Below the pieces are notes generated by a model. The model did no database searches, was not told where the DNA came from, and worked only from the letters and a program-made list of their open reading frames with translations. Below, piece after piece: positions 16,794 through 25,856 of a DNA stretch of 64,000 nt. The number at the start of each line of letters is the position of its first letter. The first letter of the stretch is position 1. A program made the translations under genes and the position numbers. This stretch comes from Poseidonibacter antarcticus. GTDB taxonomy: Bacteria > Campylobacterota > Campylobacteria > Campylobacterales > Arcobacteraceae. Location: contig NZ_RCWF01000001.1 in assembly GCF_003667345.1 (NCBI RefSeq), positions 124,001 through 188,000 on the forward strand. Reading direction: 5' to 3'.

Positions 16794-17657
16794 TTAAGCG
16801 ATTATATTTTTAATATTTAAATTAAATGTATTACCATTTGGATGTGTATCTATTTTAATAATAATCTTATTTTTATCACAAAACTCTTTTACAATATTTA
16901 ATCCTAAACCAAAACCTTCATGTGAAGGGTCTGTTTGATAATATCTATCAAAAATTATAAGTAAATTTTTTGTATCAATTTTTTCACCCTTATTAAATAT
17001 TGATAATATATTATCATTAAAGCTAATATCAATTTCAGGATCTTGCTTTGTATTATATTTTATTGCATTTAGTATAAGATTATCAATTACTTTTAAAAAA
17101 CCATTTGTATCAGTTAAAAGTTTTATATCAGGAACGTTTGATTTAATAATAGTATCTTTTTTAATATCATCAAATTTATTTATAGAATTTGCAATAACTT
17201 CATCTAAAAAACAGTTTTGCTTTTCAATTTTATCTATTTCTTTTTTGATATTATATTCCATATCTTCATATAATTTAATAAGATTATTAGAAGCTTCTTT
17301 GATACGATTAAGACGTTTTAAACTCTTTTCATCTGTAATTTTCTTTTCTAAAAGCTGCGTATTCATTTTGATAGTTGAAACTGGGATATTTAGTTCGTGG
17401 ATAGTTTCTTTTAAATTCTTTTGTAAATTATCATCACTTGTAAATAAAGGTTTTAAAATACTTGAAGTAAAACTAAGAAAAATAATAATCCCAAGAACTA
17501 ATAAAGGAATTATTATATATATGAAATTATCTTGATTTAAACCAAATACTGAGATTAAAACATAATTAACATATAAAATTATAACAAGAGAAAAAGTAAA
17601 TATAATAGAAATAGAAATTAAAAAATCTTTTTTCTTAGAATTCAATTTTATATCCAA
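16794..17657 (-). CDS. Sensor histidine kinase
   Basis: 287 aa. Two membrane helices (about 12-36 and 45-66) with a very short periplasmic loop, so it probably senses within the membrane or via a partner. The phosphoacceptor is His87 in ETIHELNIPVSTI. The ATP-binding domain has the N box DNLILNAIKYN, a weak G1 box (LSIFNKGEKI instead of DxGxG) and a clear G2 box GFGLGLNIVKEF. It overlaps the response regulator gene by 23 bp. The signal is unknown. Confidence 0.85.
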   Translation of the reverse strand: MDIKLNSKKKDFLISISIIFTFSLVIILYVNYVLISVFGLNQDNFIYIIIPLLVLGIIIFLSFTSSILKPLFTSDDNLQKNLKETIHELNIPVSTIKMNTQLLEKKITDEKSLKRLNRIKEASNNLIKLYEDMEYNIKKEIDKIEKQNCFLDEVIANSINKFDDIKKDTIIKSNVPDIKLLTDTNGFLKVIDNLILNAIKYNTKQDPEIDISFNDNILSIFNKGEKIDTKNLLIIFDRYYQTDPSHEGFGLGLNIVKEFCDKNKIIIKIDTHPNGNTFNLNIKNIIA

Positions 17658-18294
17658 TACCTTTAATATTATGAATAGACTCTTTTCCTAAAAGTTTCTT
17701 AACTTGATTTATATAAACTCGTATTGAACCTTCACTATAGTCTTCATCAATATTCCAAAGCTTTGAAATAATCATCTCTTTTGTAACAATTGAACCTCTA
17801 TTCTCAATAAATAATTCTATTAGCTCTGAAATTTTTATAGGAAGATTTAAATCTTTATTATCATCTAAAATCCTTTTTGTTGTAGGATTAAATGTTAAAT
17901 GTGAATTTAATTCAACAATATCAAATTGCTTTTTATTTCTTTTTAATAAAGCTTTTATTCGTAAAATAAGTTCATCTAAATCAACGGGTTTTTTTATATA
18001 ATCATCACAACCATTTAAAAAACCCTCGTGCAAAGTATCTTTATCTTTATATGATGTTAAAAATATAGATGGAGTTTCATCTCCTGCACTACGTAATTGT
18101 TTTAATAAATCTAATCCATTGATTTTAGGTACATTTATATCAAAAATATACAAATCATAATTTTTTTCATAATTTAAATTAAGACATTCCTCACCATCAA
18201 AAGCTAAATCCACACTAAAACCTTCTTCACAAAGAAAGTCTTCTAGCGTATTTGCAAATAGTTCGTCATCTTCTAAAACCAATATATTAAACAT
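17635..18294 (-). CDS. OmpR-family response regulator
   Basis: 219 aa. Receiver domain with acidic residues at 9-10, phosphoacceptor Asp52 (YIFDINVPKINGLDLL), Thr80 and Lys102 (IKKP), then a C-terminal winged helix (about 125-219) with the recognition region EGSIRVYINQVKKLLG and GIGYKIEF. Its partner kinase follows directly. Regulators of this family bind tandem repeats with about 11-bp spacing, as found upstream of the TonB operon, hemP and the sRNA; whether this regulator binds them is untested. Confidence 0.88.
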   Translation of the reverse strand: MFNILVLEDDELFANTLEDFLCEEGFSVDLAFDGEECLNLNYEKNYDLYIFDINVPKINGLDLLKQLRSAGDETPSIFLTSYKDKDTLHEGFLNGCDDYIKKPVDLDELILRIKALLKRNKKQFDIVELNSHLTFNPTTKRILDDNKDLNLPIKISELIELFIENRGSIVTKEMIISKLWNIDEDYSEGSIRVYINQVKKLLGKESIHNIKGIGYKIEF

Positions 18295-18303
18295 TATTTA
18301 TCT

Positions 18304-18768
18304 TTACTTGAAATCTTTATAATTTTGTCTTAATGCTTCATAAGCAATAATTGAAACTGAGTTAGCCATATTTAAACTTCTAGCTTCATTTGTCATAGGA
18401 ATTGTAATACAACCCTCTTCTCTTTTTTCTAAAACTTCAATAGGTAAACCTGCATCTTCGCGTCCAAAATAAAAGTAATCCCCTACTTCAAATTTTGCTT
18501 CAAAGTAATTTCTTTTTGTTTTTGTAGTTGCGAAGAAGTGTCTAGGAGAAAATGGATTTTTTGCCCAAAAATCTTCAATATTATCATATTCTCTTACATC
18601 TAATTCAAACCAATAATCAAGTCCAGCACGTCTAACTTCTTTTTCTGTAATTGCACCAAAACCATAAGGTTTTATAAGGTGCAAAGTACAATCCATTGCA
18701 AAAGCTAGTCTTCCAATAGTTCCAACATTTCCAGGTATTCTAGGTTCTAATAAAACAAGATTAAACAT
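18304..18768 (-). CDS. trmL: tRNA (cytidine/uridine(34)-2'-O)-methyltransferase TrmL
   Basis: 154 aa SPOUT-class methyltransferase that 2'-O-methylates the wobble base of tRNA-Leu. Motifs: EPRIPGNVGTIGRLAFAM at the N-terminus, LIKPYGF, FGREDAGLP and the knot-forming C-terminal IPMTNEARSLNMANSVSI. Length matches TrmL (about 157 aa). Its ATG overlaps the purU stop region by one base. Confidence 0.92.
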   Translation of the reverse strand: MFNLVLLEPRIPGNVGTIGRLAFAMDCTLHLIKPYGFGAITEKEVRRAGLDYWFELDVREYDNIEDFWAKNPFSPRHFFATTKTKRNYFEAKFEVGDYFYFGREDAGLPIEVLEKREEGCITIPMTNEARSLNMANSVSIIAYEALRQNYKDFK

Positions 18769-19601
18769 TATAAAATCACCGTTTTATTTCCATGTACGAA
18801 AACCCTATCATCTAGTAACATTTGAAAAGCATTTGATAATACAATTTTTTCTACATTACGTCCTGCTTTTCTCATATCTTGCCAAGAATATGTATGATCG
18901 ATTCTTACTACATCTTGAGCAATAATTGGACCTTCATCTAAATCATTTGTAACATAATGAGCCGTTGCACCAATAATCTTAACACCTCTTTGATGAGCTT
19001 GTTTATATGGATTTGCACCTATAAATGCAGGTAAGAAAGAGTGATGTATATTTAATACTTGCTTAGGAAAAGTTTCAACAAAATTAGGAGTTAAAATTCT
19101 CATATATTTTGCAAGAACAATAAGTTCAGGTTCATATTCTTTAACTTTTTCAATAATCTTTCCCTCATGTTCTTCTCTTGTTAAACCTTCAGCATCTATA
19201 TGTATAAAAGGAATATCAAAGTTTTCAACTAAACCTTTTAGGTTATCATGATTTGCAATAACAGCTTTGATATTTGCATTTAATTCACCATCTATATATC
19301 TGATTAATAAATCACCTAAAACATGAAATTCTTTAGTTGCAAGAATAACTACATTTTTTTTAGCTTTTTTATTTAACTTTATCTCTGAATTTGGAGGTAA
19401 TACCTCTTGTAATTCTTTTAATAATAATTTCTGAGAAATTTTCCCAGAAATTATTGTTCTCATAAAAAACTTATTTGTATTTTTATCAACATATTCAGTA
19501 TTTTGTTCTATATTTAAGTGGTTAGCAAAAAGTACTTTTGAAATATTGTATACCAAACCTTTTGCGTCTTCTGTATCAATTAAAAGTATGTATTCGTCCA
19601 T
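18768..19601 (-). CDS. purU: Formyltetrahydrofolate deformylase
   Basis: 277 aa. N-terminal ACT domain (about 1-80: DTEDAKGLVYNISKVLF) and a formyltransferase-fold domain (about 90-277) with the catalytic block LNIHHSFLPAFIGANPYKQA and TAHYVTNDLDEGPIIAQ (Asn, His and Asp of the hydrolase). It releases formate from 10-formyl-THF for purine synthesis and C1 balance. Length matches the E. coli enzyme (280 aa). Confidence 0.93.
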   Translation of the reverse strand: MDEYILLIDTEDAKGLVYNISKVLFANHLNIEQNTEYVDKNTNKFFMRTIISGKISQKLLLKELQEVLPPNSEIKLNKKAKKNVVILATKEFHVLGDLLIRYIDGELNANIKAVIANHDNLKGLVENFDIPFIHIDAEGLTREEHEGKIIEKVKEYEPELIVLAKYMRILTPNFVETFPKQVLNIHHSFLPAFIGANPYKQAHQRGVKIIGATAHYVTNDLDEGPIIAQDVVRIDHTYSWQDMRKAGRNVEKIVLSNAFQMLLDDRVFVHGNKTVIL

Positions 19602-19673
19602 GGATGTCCTGTATTCTTCTCATTTAAAAATTTTCTCGAATCATAGCATTTTATTGATTAATAGATAATTTAC

Positions 19674-20930
19674 CTATAGCATATGAGAAAGTTTTTCTCT
19701 ATACTCTTCCAAGTTAAACTCTTTAACTCTTGCAACTCCTGTTTCTACAGCTGCATTTGCAACAGCTGATGATACTTCAACTATAAGTCTTTTATCAAAT
19801 GGTGTTGGAATAATATATTCTCTCCCATAAGATAAATCTCCAAATAAAGCTTTTAATTCAGAAGGGAAAGGCTCTTTTGCTAAATTAGCAATTGCTTTTG
19901 CTGCTGCTATTTTCATAGTCATATTAATTTTTCTAGTTTTAACATCTAATGCACCTCTAAAAATATAAGGGAAACCAAGTACATTATTTACTTGATTAGG
20001 AAAATCAGATCGTCCTGTACCAATAATTGCTTTTGGCTTAACTTCACTTATCTCTTCTGGAAATAATTCAGGAGTAGGATTTGCCAATGTAAATACAATT
20101 GGCTCTTCAGCCATTAAAGAAACAAGCTCTTTGGTAAAACTTCCTGGACGCGAAAGTCCTAGAACCATATCAGCGTTGCTAAAGGCTTCTTCCATAGTTG
20201 TAGCCTTGTCTGTTACAAACTCTAATTTGTATTTATTTAAGTCATTTCTTTTTGAATGTACAACACCTTTAGAATCACACATAATTAGATTCTTAATTCC
20301 TGCACCCTTGTACATAGTAGAACAAGCAATAGCAGCAGCACCAGCTCCTACAACTACTACTTTCATATCTTCTAATTTTTTACCCATCATTTCACAAGCA
20401 TTCATAAGTGCCGCAGTTGTAATAATAGCAGTTCCGTGTTGATCATCATGCATAACAGGAATATCAAGTTCTTCTACAAGTCTTTTTTCAATTTCAAAAC
20501 ATTCAGGAGCTTTAATATCTTCTAAATTAATCCCACCAAATGTTGGAGAAATTGCTTTTACAACTTCACAAAATTTATCAATATTTGTTTCATCAACTTC
20601 AATATCAAAAGAATCAACAGCTGCAAACTTTTTAAATAAAACAGCTTTACCCTCCATAACAGGTTTTGAAGCTATTGCGCCAATATTTCCTAATCCTAAT
20701 ACTGCTGTACCATTAGAAATAACTGCAACTAAATTTCTTTTTGCTGTATATTCATACGCTAATTCTGGATTTGCTTGTATTTCTTCACATGGAAATGCAA
20801 CACCTGGAGTATAAGCTAAAGCTAAATCTCTTTGTGATTCTAATCTTGTTGTAGTAGCAATTTCGATTTTTCCTGGTTTTGGAACTCTATGATAATCTAA
20901 TGCTTCACTTTTTGTTACTTTATTACTCAT
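19674..20930 (-). CDS. Malic enzyme, NAD(P)-dependent
   Basis: 418 aa. Oxidatively decarboxylates malate to pyruvate. Motifs: TPGVAFPCEEI, NGTAVLGLGNIGA, GKAVLFKKFAAVD (catalytic Lys), HDDQHGTAIITTAAL and the Rossmann VVVGAGAAAIACSTMY, then LANPTPE. It corresponds to the catalytic part of MaeB; the C-terminal phosphotransacetylase-like domain of long MaeB is absent. Coenzyme preference is not readable with confidence. Confidence 0.9.
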   Translation of the reverse strand: MSNKVTKSEALDYHRVPKPGKIEIATTTRLESQRDLALAYTPGVAFPCEEIQANPELAYEYTAKRNLVAVISNGTAVLGLGNIGAIASKPVMEGKAVLFKKFAAVDSFDIEVDETNIDKFCEVVKAISPTFGGINLEDIKAPECFEIEKRLVEELDIPVMHDDQHGTAIITTAALMNACEMMGKKLEDMKVVVVGAGAAAIACSTMYKGAGIKNLIMCDSKGVVHSKRNDLNKYKLEFVTDKATTMEEAFSNADMVLGLSRPGSFTKELVSLMAEEPIVFTLANPTPELFPEEISEVKPKAIIGTGRSDFPNQVNNVLGFPYIFRGALDVKTRKINMTMKIAAAKAIANLAKEPFPSELKALFGDLSYGREYIIPTPFDKRLIVEVSSAVANAAVETGVARVKEFNLEEYREKLSHML

Positions 20931-21050
20931 AATAATCCTTTAAATTTATGATATTAAATCTATTTATCAAATTGTAACAAAAAGAAACTTATATAAAATA
21001 AATATTTGAATTACTTTATAAATAAATTTTAATTTAAGTTTACTACATAA

Positions 21051-21719
21051 TTACAACTTTATAAGACCTGCAAACCTTCCAGTTTTAGGATTTTTTCTAT
21101 ATGAATAATATTTGTCACTACCACATTTGGTGCAAATATCACTAATAGTAATATTTGCAACACCATTTTTTAATAAAATTGATTTGTTTATTGCTTGTAA
21201 ATCTATATTTCTTCCATCTACAAACTCTTTTCCAAAAGATGTTTTAACAATATTCGCTAAATCTTCACTTACCTCATAACAACACTTTTGAATACTTGGA
21301 CCTAAAGTAGCTTTTATATCCAAAGGGTTACAAGAAAATTCTTCTTTCATTTTATTTATAGCAACTTTTGCAATTTTTAAAAAAGTTGAGTTTCTTCCTG
21401 CGTGAAGTGCAGATATTACGCCTTTTTTTTCATCGTGCAATAATATTGGAATACAATCAGCAACCATTACTAATAAAGGTAAATCTTTTTCATTTGTAAT
21501 TAAACCATCACAATCATCAATTATTTTAGGTGATTTGGAACTTACTATTTGAACATTGTTTCCATGCGTTTGATTCATTGAAACAAGTTCTTTATAATCA
21601 TAATTATATTTTAATGCTAAAGCTTTTCTATTATTATCTACGTTTGATCTTTCATCTCCTACGTGATAAGCTAAATTTCCATCGTTTGTATTGGTAAAGA
21701 TAGATAATATTTCATTCAT
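21051..21719 (-). CDS. pgeF: Peptidoglycan editing factor PgeF (YfiH/DUF152 family)
   Basis: 222 aa. Metal-binding amidase-type domain with NQTHGNNVQIV, VADCIPILLHD, ISALHAGRNST and LGPSIQKCCYEVSEDL; the conserved His and Cys residues of the active site are present. It removes misincorporated residues such as L-Ser from peptidoglycan precursors in E. coli; older annotation is polyphenol oxidase or laccase. The C-terminal YYSYRKNPKTGRFAGLI is characteristic. It is slightly shorter than the 243-aa E. coli protein. Confidence 0.88.
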   Translation of the reverse strand: MNEILSIFTNTNDGNLAYHVGDERSNVDNNRKALALKYNYDYKELVSMNQTHGNNVQIVSSKSPKIIDDCDGLITNEKDLPLLVMVADCIPILLHDEKKGVISALHAGRNSTFLKIAKVAINKMKEEFSCNPLDIKATLGPSIQKCCYEVSEDLANIVKTSFGKEFVDGRNIDLQAINKSILLKNGVANITISDICTKCGSDKYYSYRKNPKTGRFAGLIKL

Positions 21720-21809
21720 TTTTTTATCCTGTTTTTAGTAATCGTTAAGTTTTTTAACTGTAAAGTCAAAATATTATATAATAAAAGTTAAAAAATTTGG
21801 AGAAAGTAT

Positions 21810-22418
21810 TTGAATAGATTTGATAAAGCAGCTAAAACATGGGATTCAAAGCCATCAAGTGTCGCAATTGCAAAAGCGTGTGTTAAAAATATACAAAAAT
21901 TTATAGATATTGAAAAAAATATTAATATCTTAGATTATGGATGTGGTACAGGTCTTGTGTCAATTGCTTTAAGTAATGAAAAAAATCAAGTTTTAGGTAT
22001 GGATTATTCAAAAGGAATGGTTGATACATTTAATGAAAAAATTCAAAAACTCGGATTTGATAATATCAAAGCAATAAAACACGATATTCATAATGAAGAT
22101 TTCAAAGAAAACTCTAATGATTTAATCACTATAAATATGGCTCTTCATCATTTAGAAGATACTTCAATTTTTATAAAAGAATGTAAAAAATCACTTAAAA
22201 AAGATGGTTTTTTATGTATAAATGATTTGGATAAAGAAGATGGGAGCTTTCATAGTAAACATAAAAATGAAGGAGTTTTTCATTTTGGTTTTTCAAAAGA
22301 TGAATTATGCAATTTATTAATAAAAAATGGATTTGAAATAATCGATTATACAATAGTATTAATAGATAAAAGAAATGAAAAAGAATACCCAATATTTAAT
22401 CTAATAGCAAAACTTTAA
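21810..22418 (+). CDS. Class I SAM-dependent methyltransferase
   Basis: 202 aa, TTG start preceded by TTTGGAGAAAG. Motif I is ILDYGCGTGLVSIAL (about 39-53); motif II region MDYSKGMVDTFNEK; then ITINMALHHLED and an LKKDGFLCINDLDKED segment typical of the UbiE/Methyltransf_11 group. The substrate cannot be deduced. It is 24 bp upstream of aroE on the same strand. Confidence 0.8.
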   Translation: MNRFDKAAKTWDSKPSSVAIAKACVKNIQKFIDIEKNINILDYGCGTGLVSIALSNEKNQVLGMDYSKGMVDTFNEKIQKLGFDNIKAIKHDIHNEDFKENSNDLITINMALHHLEDTSIFIKECKKSLKKDGFLCINDLDKEDGSFHSKHKNEGVFHFGFSKDELCNLLIKNGFEIIDYTIVLIDKRNEKEYPIFNLIAKL

Positions 22419-22442
22419 CATAAATTTAAAAAGGTAATATAA

Positions 22443-23258
22443 ATGTCAAAAGAACAAGAAAAATTCGTAATTTTTGGAAACCCAGTAGCTCACTCAAAAT
22501 CACCACAAATGCAAAATGCAGGATTTGAAAGCTTGGATTATAATGGTATATATGAAAAACATCAATTACTAGATGGGAACACAATAAAAGAGACTTTTTT
22601 ACAAAACAATTATGAAGGTGCAAATATCACAGTACCACATAAAGAGTTTGCATATAAAAATGCAGATGAAGTAAGAGGCTTAGCACAAAGAATAAAAGCA
22701 GTAAATACATATATAAATGAAAATGGAAAAGTAATCGCCTACAATACAGATGCTCCAGGATTTTTAAAAGCAATAGAATCTTTTGGAAAAGTTAAATCAG
22801 TTTTATTACTTGGTGCGGGTGGTACTGCAAAAGCAATTGCCCTTGCCTTACAAGAAAATAATATCGAAGTAACAGTTTTAAATAGAAGCGAAGGCAAACT
22901 AGAGTTTTTCAAAAATGAAGGAATTAATTGTTATTCGTGGGAAGATTTTGAAAAAGAAGTAAAAGAAAAAGAATTCGACTTAATCGTAAACTCAACAAGC
23001 GCAGGACTTAAAGATGAATATTTGCCATGTGATAAAGAACTTTTACAAACATTATTTAAAAGTGCAAAATACGCTTTTGATTGTGTATATGGAAAAATAA
23101 CACCATTTTTAGCACTAGCAAAAGAAAATGGACTTGAAATAAAAGACGGTGAAGATATGCTACTTTATCAAGGTGTTTTAGCTTTTGAGTATTTTACTAA
23201 GCAAAAAGTAGATGAAAAAGTTAGTGAAGCTATGAGAAAGGGATTAAAGAAAGAATAA
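22443..23258 (+). CDS. aroE: Shikimate dehydrogenase
   Basis: 271 aa. Reduces 3-dehydroshikimate with NADPH. Substrate-binding domain with FGNPVAHSKSPQMQNAGF and GANITVPHKEFAY (catalytic Lys), then a Rossmann domain with LLLGAGGTAKAIALAL and NRSEGK; the C-terminal DGEDMLLYQGVLAFEYF closes the site. Length matches AroE (about 270 aa). A hairpin follows the stop. Confidence 0.93.
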   Translation: MSKEQEKFVIFGNPVAHSKSPQMQNAGFESLDYNGIYEKHQLLDGNTIKETFLQNNYEGANITVPHKEFAYKNADEVRGLAQRIKAVNTYINENGKVIAYNTDAPGFLKAIESFGKVKSVLLLGAGGTAKAIALALQENNIEVTVLNRSEGKLEFFKNEGINCYSWEDFEKEVKEKEFDLIVNSTSAGLKDEYLPCDKELLQTLFKSAKYAFDCVYGKITPFLALAKENGLEIKDGEDMLLYQGVLAFEYFTKQKVDEKVSEAMRKGLKKE

Positions 23259-23268
23259 AAACTTAAAT

Positions 23269-23306
23269 ACTTACAAATGAAAATAAGAGATATTTCATTT
23301 GTAAGT
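23269..23306. terminator. Bidirectional hairpin terminator
   Basis: Perfect 14-bp inverted repeat (ACTTACAAATGAAA at 23269-23282, partner 23293-23306), 10-nt loop, between the converging aroE and AEC-transporter genes. No long U-tract on either side. Confidence 0.7.
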
Positions 23307-23312
23307 CTAGTA

Positions 23313-24227
23313 TTAAATACCAAATATCCAAAGAACAAAAGAGATTGTAAATATCGATAAAACAACTTGTATCGATATAATTGAAGATATTAGTTTTAAA
23401 TCTCCACCTAATTGACGTGCTAAAACATACGAAGCAGAGCCTGTTGGCATAGCTGCAAAAAGAATCATTAACATTGTAATATCTTTATTAATTTCAAATA
23501 GTAAGCATAAAATATACATAATAATTGGTAGTAAAATTAGCTTTGAAAATGAAGAAATAAATAATAACATTTTTGTATCTTTTAAAGCAGATAAATGTAG
23601 TCCTACACCTATTGACAAGAGTCCCATTGGTAATGATGCTGAGCTAACTATAGATAATGCATTTTCTAAAATAGTTGGTAGAGAAAATCCAGATATATTA
23701 ATACTTACACCTAATACACAAGAAACAATTAATGGATTTTTCATTATAGATTTTAAAAATGATACTATTGATATTTTATTTTTTGGTATATATAAAGAAA
23801 AAATTGATATACACAGTATATTGATGAATGGAGTGACAAAAGCCATAAGTAACATACCCATTACAAAACTTTCATTACTTAGTAATGTACTAGAAAGTGC
23901 TATAAAAACATATACATTAAATCGTATTGCACCTTGATAAATAGAAGTAAAAGAACTGTTTTCTACTCTCATAAATTTATTTAAAATAATTAAAAAAATA
24001 GAAGTTGTTGCTATTGCTACAAGACCTATTAGAATAAAATCAAAAGTTAAAATATTCTTAATATTTGCAGTAGAAAGTTTATAGAATAAAAGAGATGGAA
24101 ACAAAACAAAATAGTTAAATTTATCTAAATGTTTCCAGAAACTTTCATCTGGAAATTGTATCTTTTTAAAAAAGTATCCTACGATGATTAAACAAAAAAT
24201 TGGAATAAGAGTATTGATAATGAGCAT
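23313..24227 (-). CDS. AEC-family (auxin efflux carrier-type) transporter
   Basis: 304 aa with about ten membrane helices in two inverted halves. Features of the Mem_trans family: the N-terminal NTLIPIFCLIIVGYFFKKI, a central NPLIVSCVLGVSINISG and C-terminal AAMPTGSASYVLARQLGGD. Bacterial members export or import organic acids such as malate; the substrate here is unknown. Two palindromes lie directly upstream. Confidence 0.85.
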   Translation of the reverse strand: MLIINTLIPIFCLIIVGYFFKKIQFPDESFWKHLDKFNYFVLFPSLLFYKLSTANIKNILTFDFILIGLVAIATTSIFLIILNKFMRVENSSFTSIYQGAIRFNVYVFIALSSTLLSNESFVMGMLLMAFVTPFINILCISIFSLYIPKNKISIVSFLKSIMKNPLIVSCVLGVSINISGFSLPTILENALSIVSSASLPMGLLSIGVGLHLSALKDTKMLLFISSFSKLILLPIIMYILCLLFEINKDITMLMILFAAMPTGSASYVLARQLGGDLKLISSIISIQVVLSIFTISFVLWIFGI

Positions 24228-24238
24228 AAATTGATTTA

Positions 24239-24289
24239 ATATGAACTTTTGTTCATATATTCCTTTCTAAATAGTTTATATAAAACTAT
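24239..24289. promoter_or_regulatory. Two palindromes upstream of AEC transporter
   Basis: ATATGAAC-TTTT-GTTCATAT at 24239-24258 and ATAGTTT / AAACTAT at 24271-24277 and 24283-24289. They lie 12-62 bp upstream of the ATG at 24227, where a repressor operator would be expected. Which protein binds is unknown. Confidence 0.4.
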
Positions 24290-24382
24290 CTAATATACAA
24301 AAAAATAAGTAATTAAACAAATAAAATTTATTTATTATTTTCATAAATTTATTTTATCTCAGATACTGTAATCATACTCATT

Positions 24383-25075
24383 TTACCCTTCCAAATTCCT
24401 CTGAGTAAAGATTTTCATACTTGGAAATTCCAAAGCACACAATCTTGGGTTTTTTACTTTATCATGTGTTTTATAGCATCCTAAATCGATTGCTGCACTA
24501 TATTTATTTAGTACTGGTTCATCAAATATTGTATGTCCATAAACATTGAATATTTTATTGTTATTATGATTTTTATATCTACTCCAAAGTACTTGTGCTT
24601 CAAATTTATTTTTTTCGTCTTTATTTTTACTGTTTCGTAGTTCCCATGCTTTTCCTAGGGATGAATGGCTAACTACTAAATATCTTCCATCTTTTGTTTT
24701 ATAGTTTTTATATTCTTTATATAATGGCAGAGATTTCAAAAAATCTAATTGTTTATGAAACTCTTTTTTTGAACTATATGAACTTAAAGTTTCTTCTCCT
24801 CCACAATTAAAAAGCCAGTGTTTTAAGGAATCATTTTTTCTATCATTTTCAAGCATAGAAGAGTATTCTAAGAACATTTTTTCGTGATTACCTAAAACTA
24901 GGTCATAATTATTATCCATTATAAACTTGATTACATCATAAGAGTTATCTCCTCTATCAACTAAATCACCTACAAAACATATTTTAGATTTCTTTTTATT
25001 TGGTAATTTATCAATCAATGCTAATAAGCTTTTATAACAACCATGAACATCACTTATGATATAAATATTTTCCAA
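24383..25075 (-). CDS. Calcineurin-like phosphoesterase (PrpA/ApaH type)
   Basis: 230 aa. All metal-ligand motifs are intact: SDVHGCY, FVGDLVDRGDNS, LGNHEKMF, VVSHSSLG and YGHTIFDEPVL. These define bacterial serine/threonine phosphatases and Ap4A-hydrolase-like enzymes; the target cannot be told. It contrasts with the degenerate phosphoesterase at 2746-3489. Upstream is the UPF0323 lipoprotein gene, divergent. Confidence 0.85.
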   Translation of the reverse strand: MENIYIISDVHGCYKSLLALIDKLPNKKKSKICFVGDLVDRGDNSYDVIKFIMDNNYDLVLGNHEKMFLEYSSMLENDRKNDSLKHWLFNCGGEETLSSYSSKKEFHKQLDFLKSLPLYKEYKNYKTKDGRYLVVSHSSLGKAWELRNSKNKDEKNKFEAQVLWSRYKNHNNNKIFNVYGHTIFDEPVLNKYSAAIDLGCYKTHDKVKNPRLCALEFPSMKIFTQRNLEG

Positions 25076-25212
25076 ATATAGCCTTTATTAAAAAATTCAG
25101 AAAATATAATAGCTAATTATTATTGAAATATCTCTTCATCTAATTTATAGCAAGAATTTAGTAATATATCTCAACTTAATAAAGAACAAAAAGTAAAAAA
25201 GGATTATTAGTT

Positions 25213-25854
25213 TTGAAAAAGAATAATAATATTAAAAAAATATCAAATTATGCGGTAGTTGGTGGATTAGGTGCAATTTTAGTATCAGGGTTAATTGGTT
25301 GTGAAGATAAATCAAATAATCAACAAGGTTTTCAAGAAAGTGATGCGTTTGCAAATGCTAGTCAAAGACAAGCAGCTTTTGTAGTTATTGAAGAATCAAC
25401 AGATGGGAAATATGCAATTGTTGATGAGTTCCCTGCATCAAAAACAACAATCGTTTTAAGAAAACCAGATGGAACAGAAAGAATTCTAACTCAAGAAGAA
25501 ATTCAAGCTCTTGTAAAAGAGGAAGAAAGAAAAATTGATAATGGTACATCAGGTTTAACAAACCCAAATTCAGAGGAAGCAAGTTCTGGACTAGGGCTTG
25601 GTGGAATTTTAATGTCATCAATAGCAGGAGCAATGTTAGGTTCATTTATTGGTAATAAGTTATTTGGAAACCAAAACTACCAAAATCAAAGAAAAGCACA
25701 ATATAAATCTCCTTCAACATATAGTAAATCACAAAGTTCTTTTAGTAAAGCAAATAGTTCAGCTGGAAAATCTTCCTCTGCTACTAAAAAAAGTGGCTTC
25801 TTTGGAAGTAATAATTCTAGTTCAAAAACTAGATCATCATCTTTTGGAGGATAA
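25213..25854 (+). CDS. UPF0323 family lipoprotein
   Basis: 213 aa, TTG start after AAAAAAGGATTATTAG. A hydrophobic segment (about 13-28) ends in VSGLIGCE, a lipobox with Cys29. The central part (FVVIEESTDGKYAIVDEFPASKT) is highly characteristic of the UPF0323 proteins (Helicobacter HP0232, Campylobacter Cj0371). A glycine-rich hydrophobic segment (about 125-150) and a Ser/Lys-rich tail follow. The function is unknown. It lies 2 bp upstream of the GspS-like ligase, an order kept in Helicobacter and Campylobacter. Confidence 0.88.
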   Translation: MKKNNNIKKISNYAVVGGLGAILVSGLIGCEDKSNNQQGFQESDAFANASQRQAAFVVIEESTDGKYAIVDEFPASKTTIVLRKPDGTERILTQEEIQALVKEEERKIDNGTSGLTNPNSEEASSGLGLGGILMSSIAGAMLGSFIGNKLFGNQNYQNQRKAQYKSPSTYSKSQSSFSKANSSAGKSSSATKKSGFFGSNNSSSKTRSSSFGG

Positions 25855-25856
25855 AA

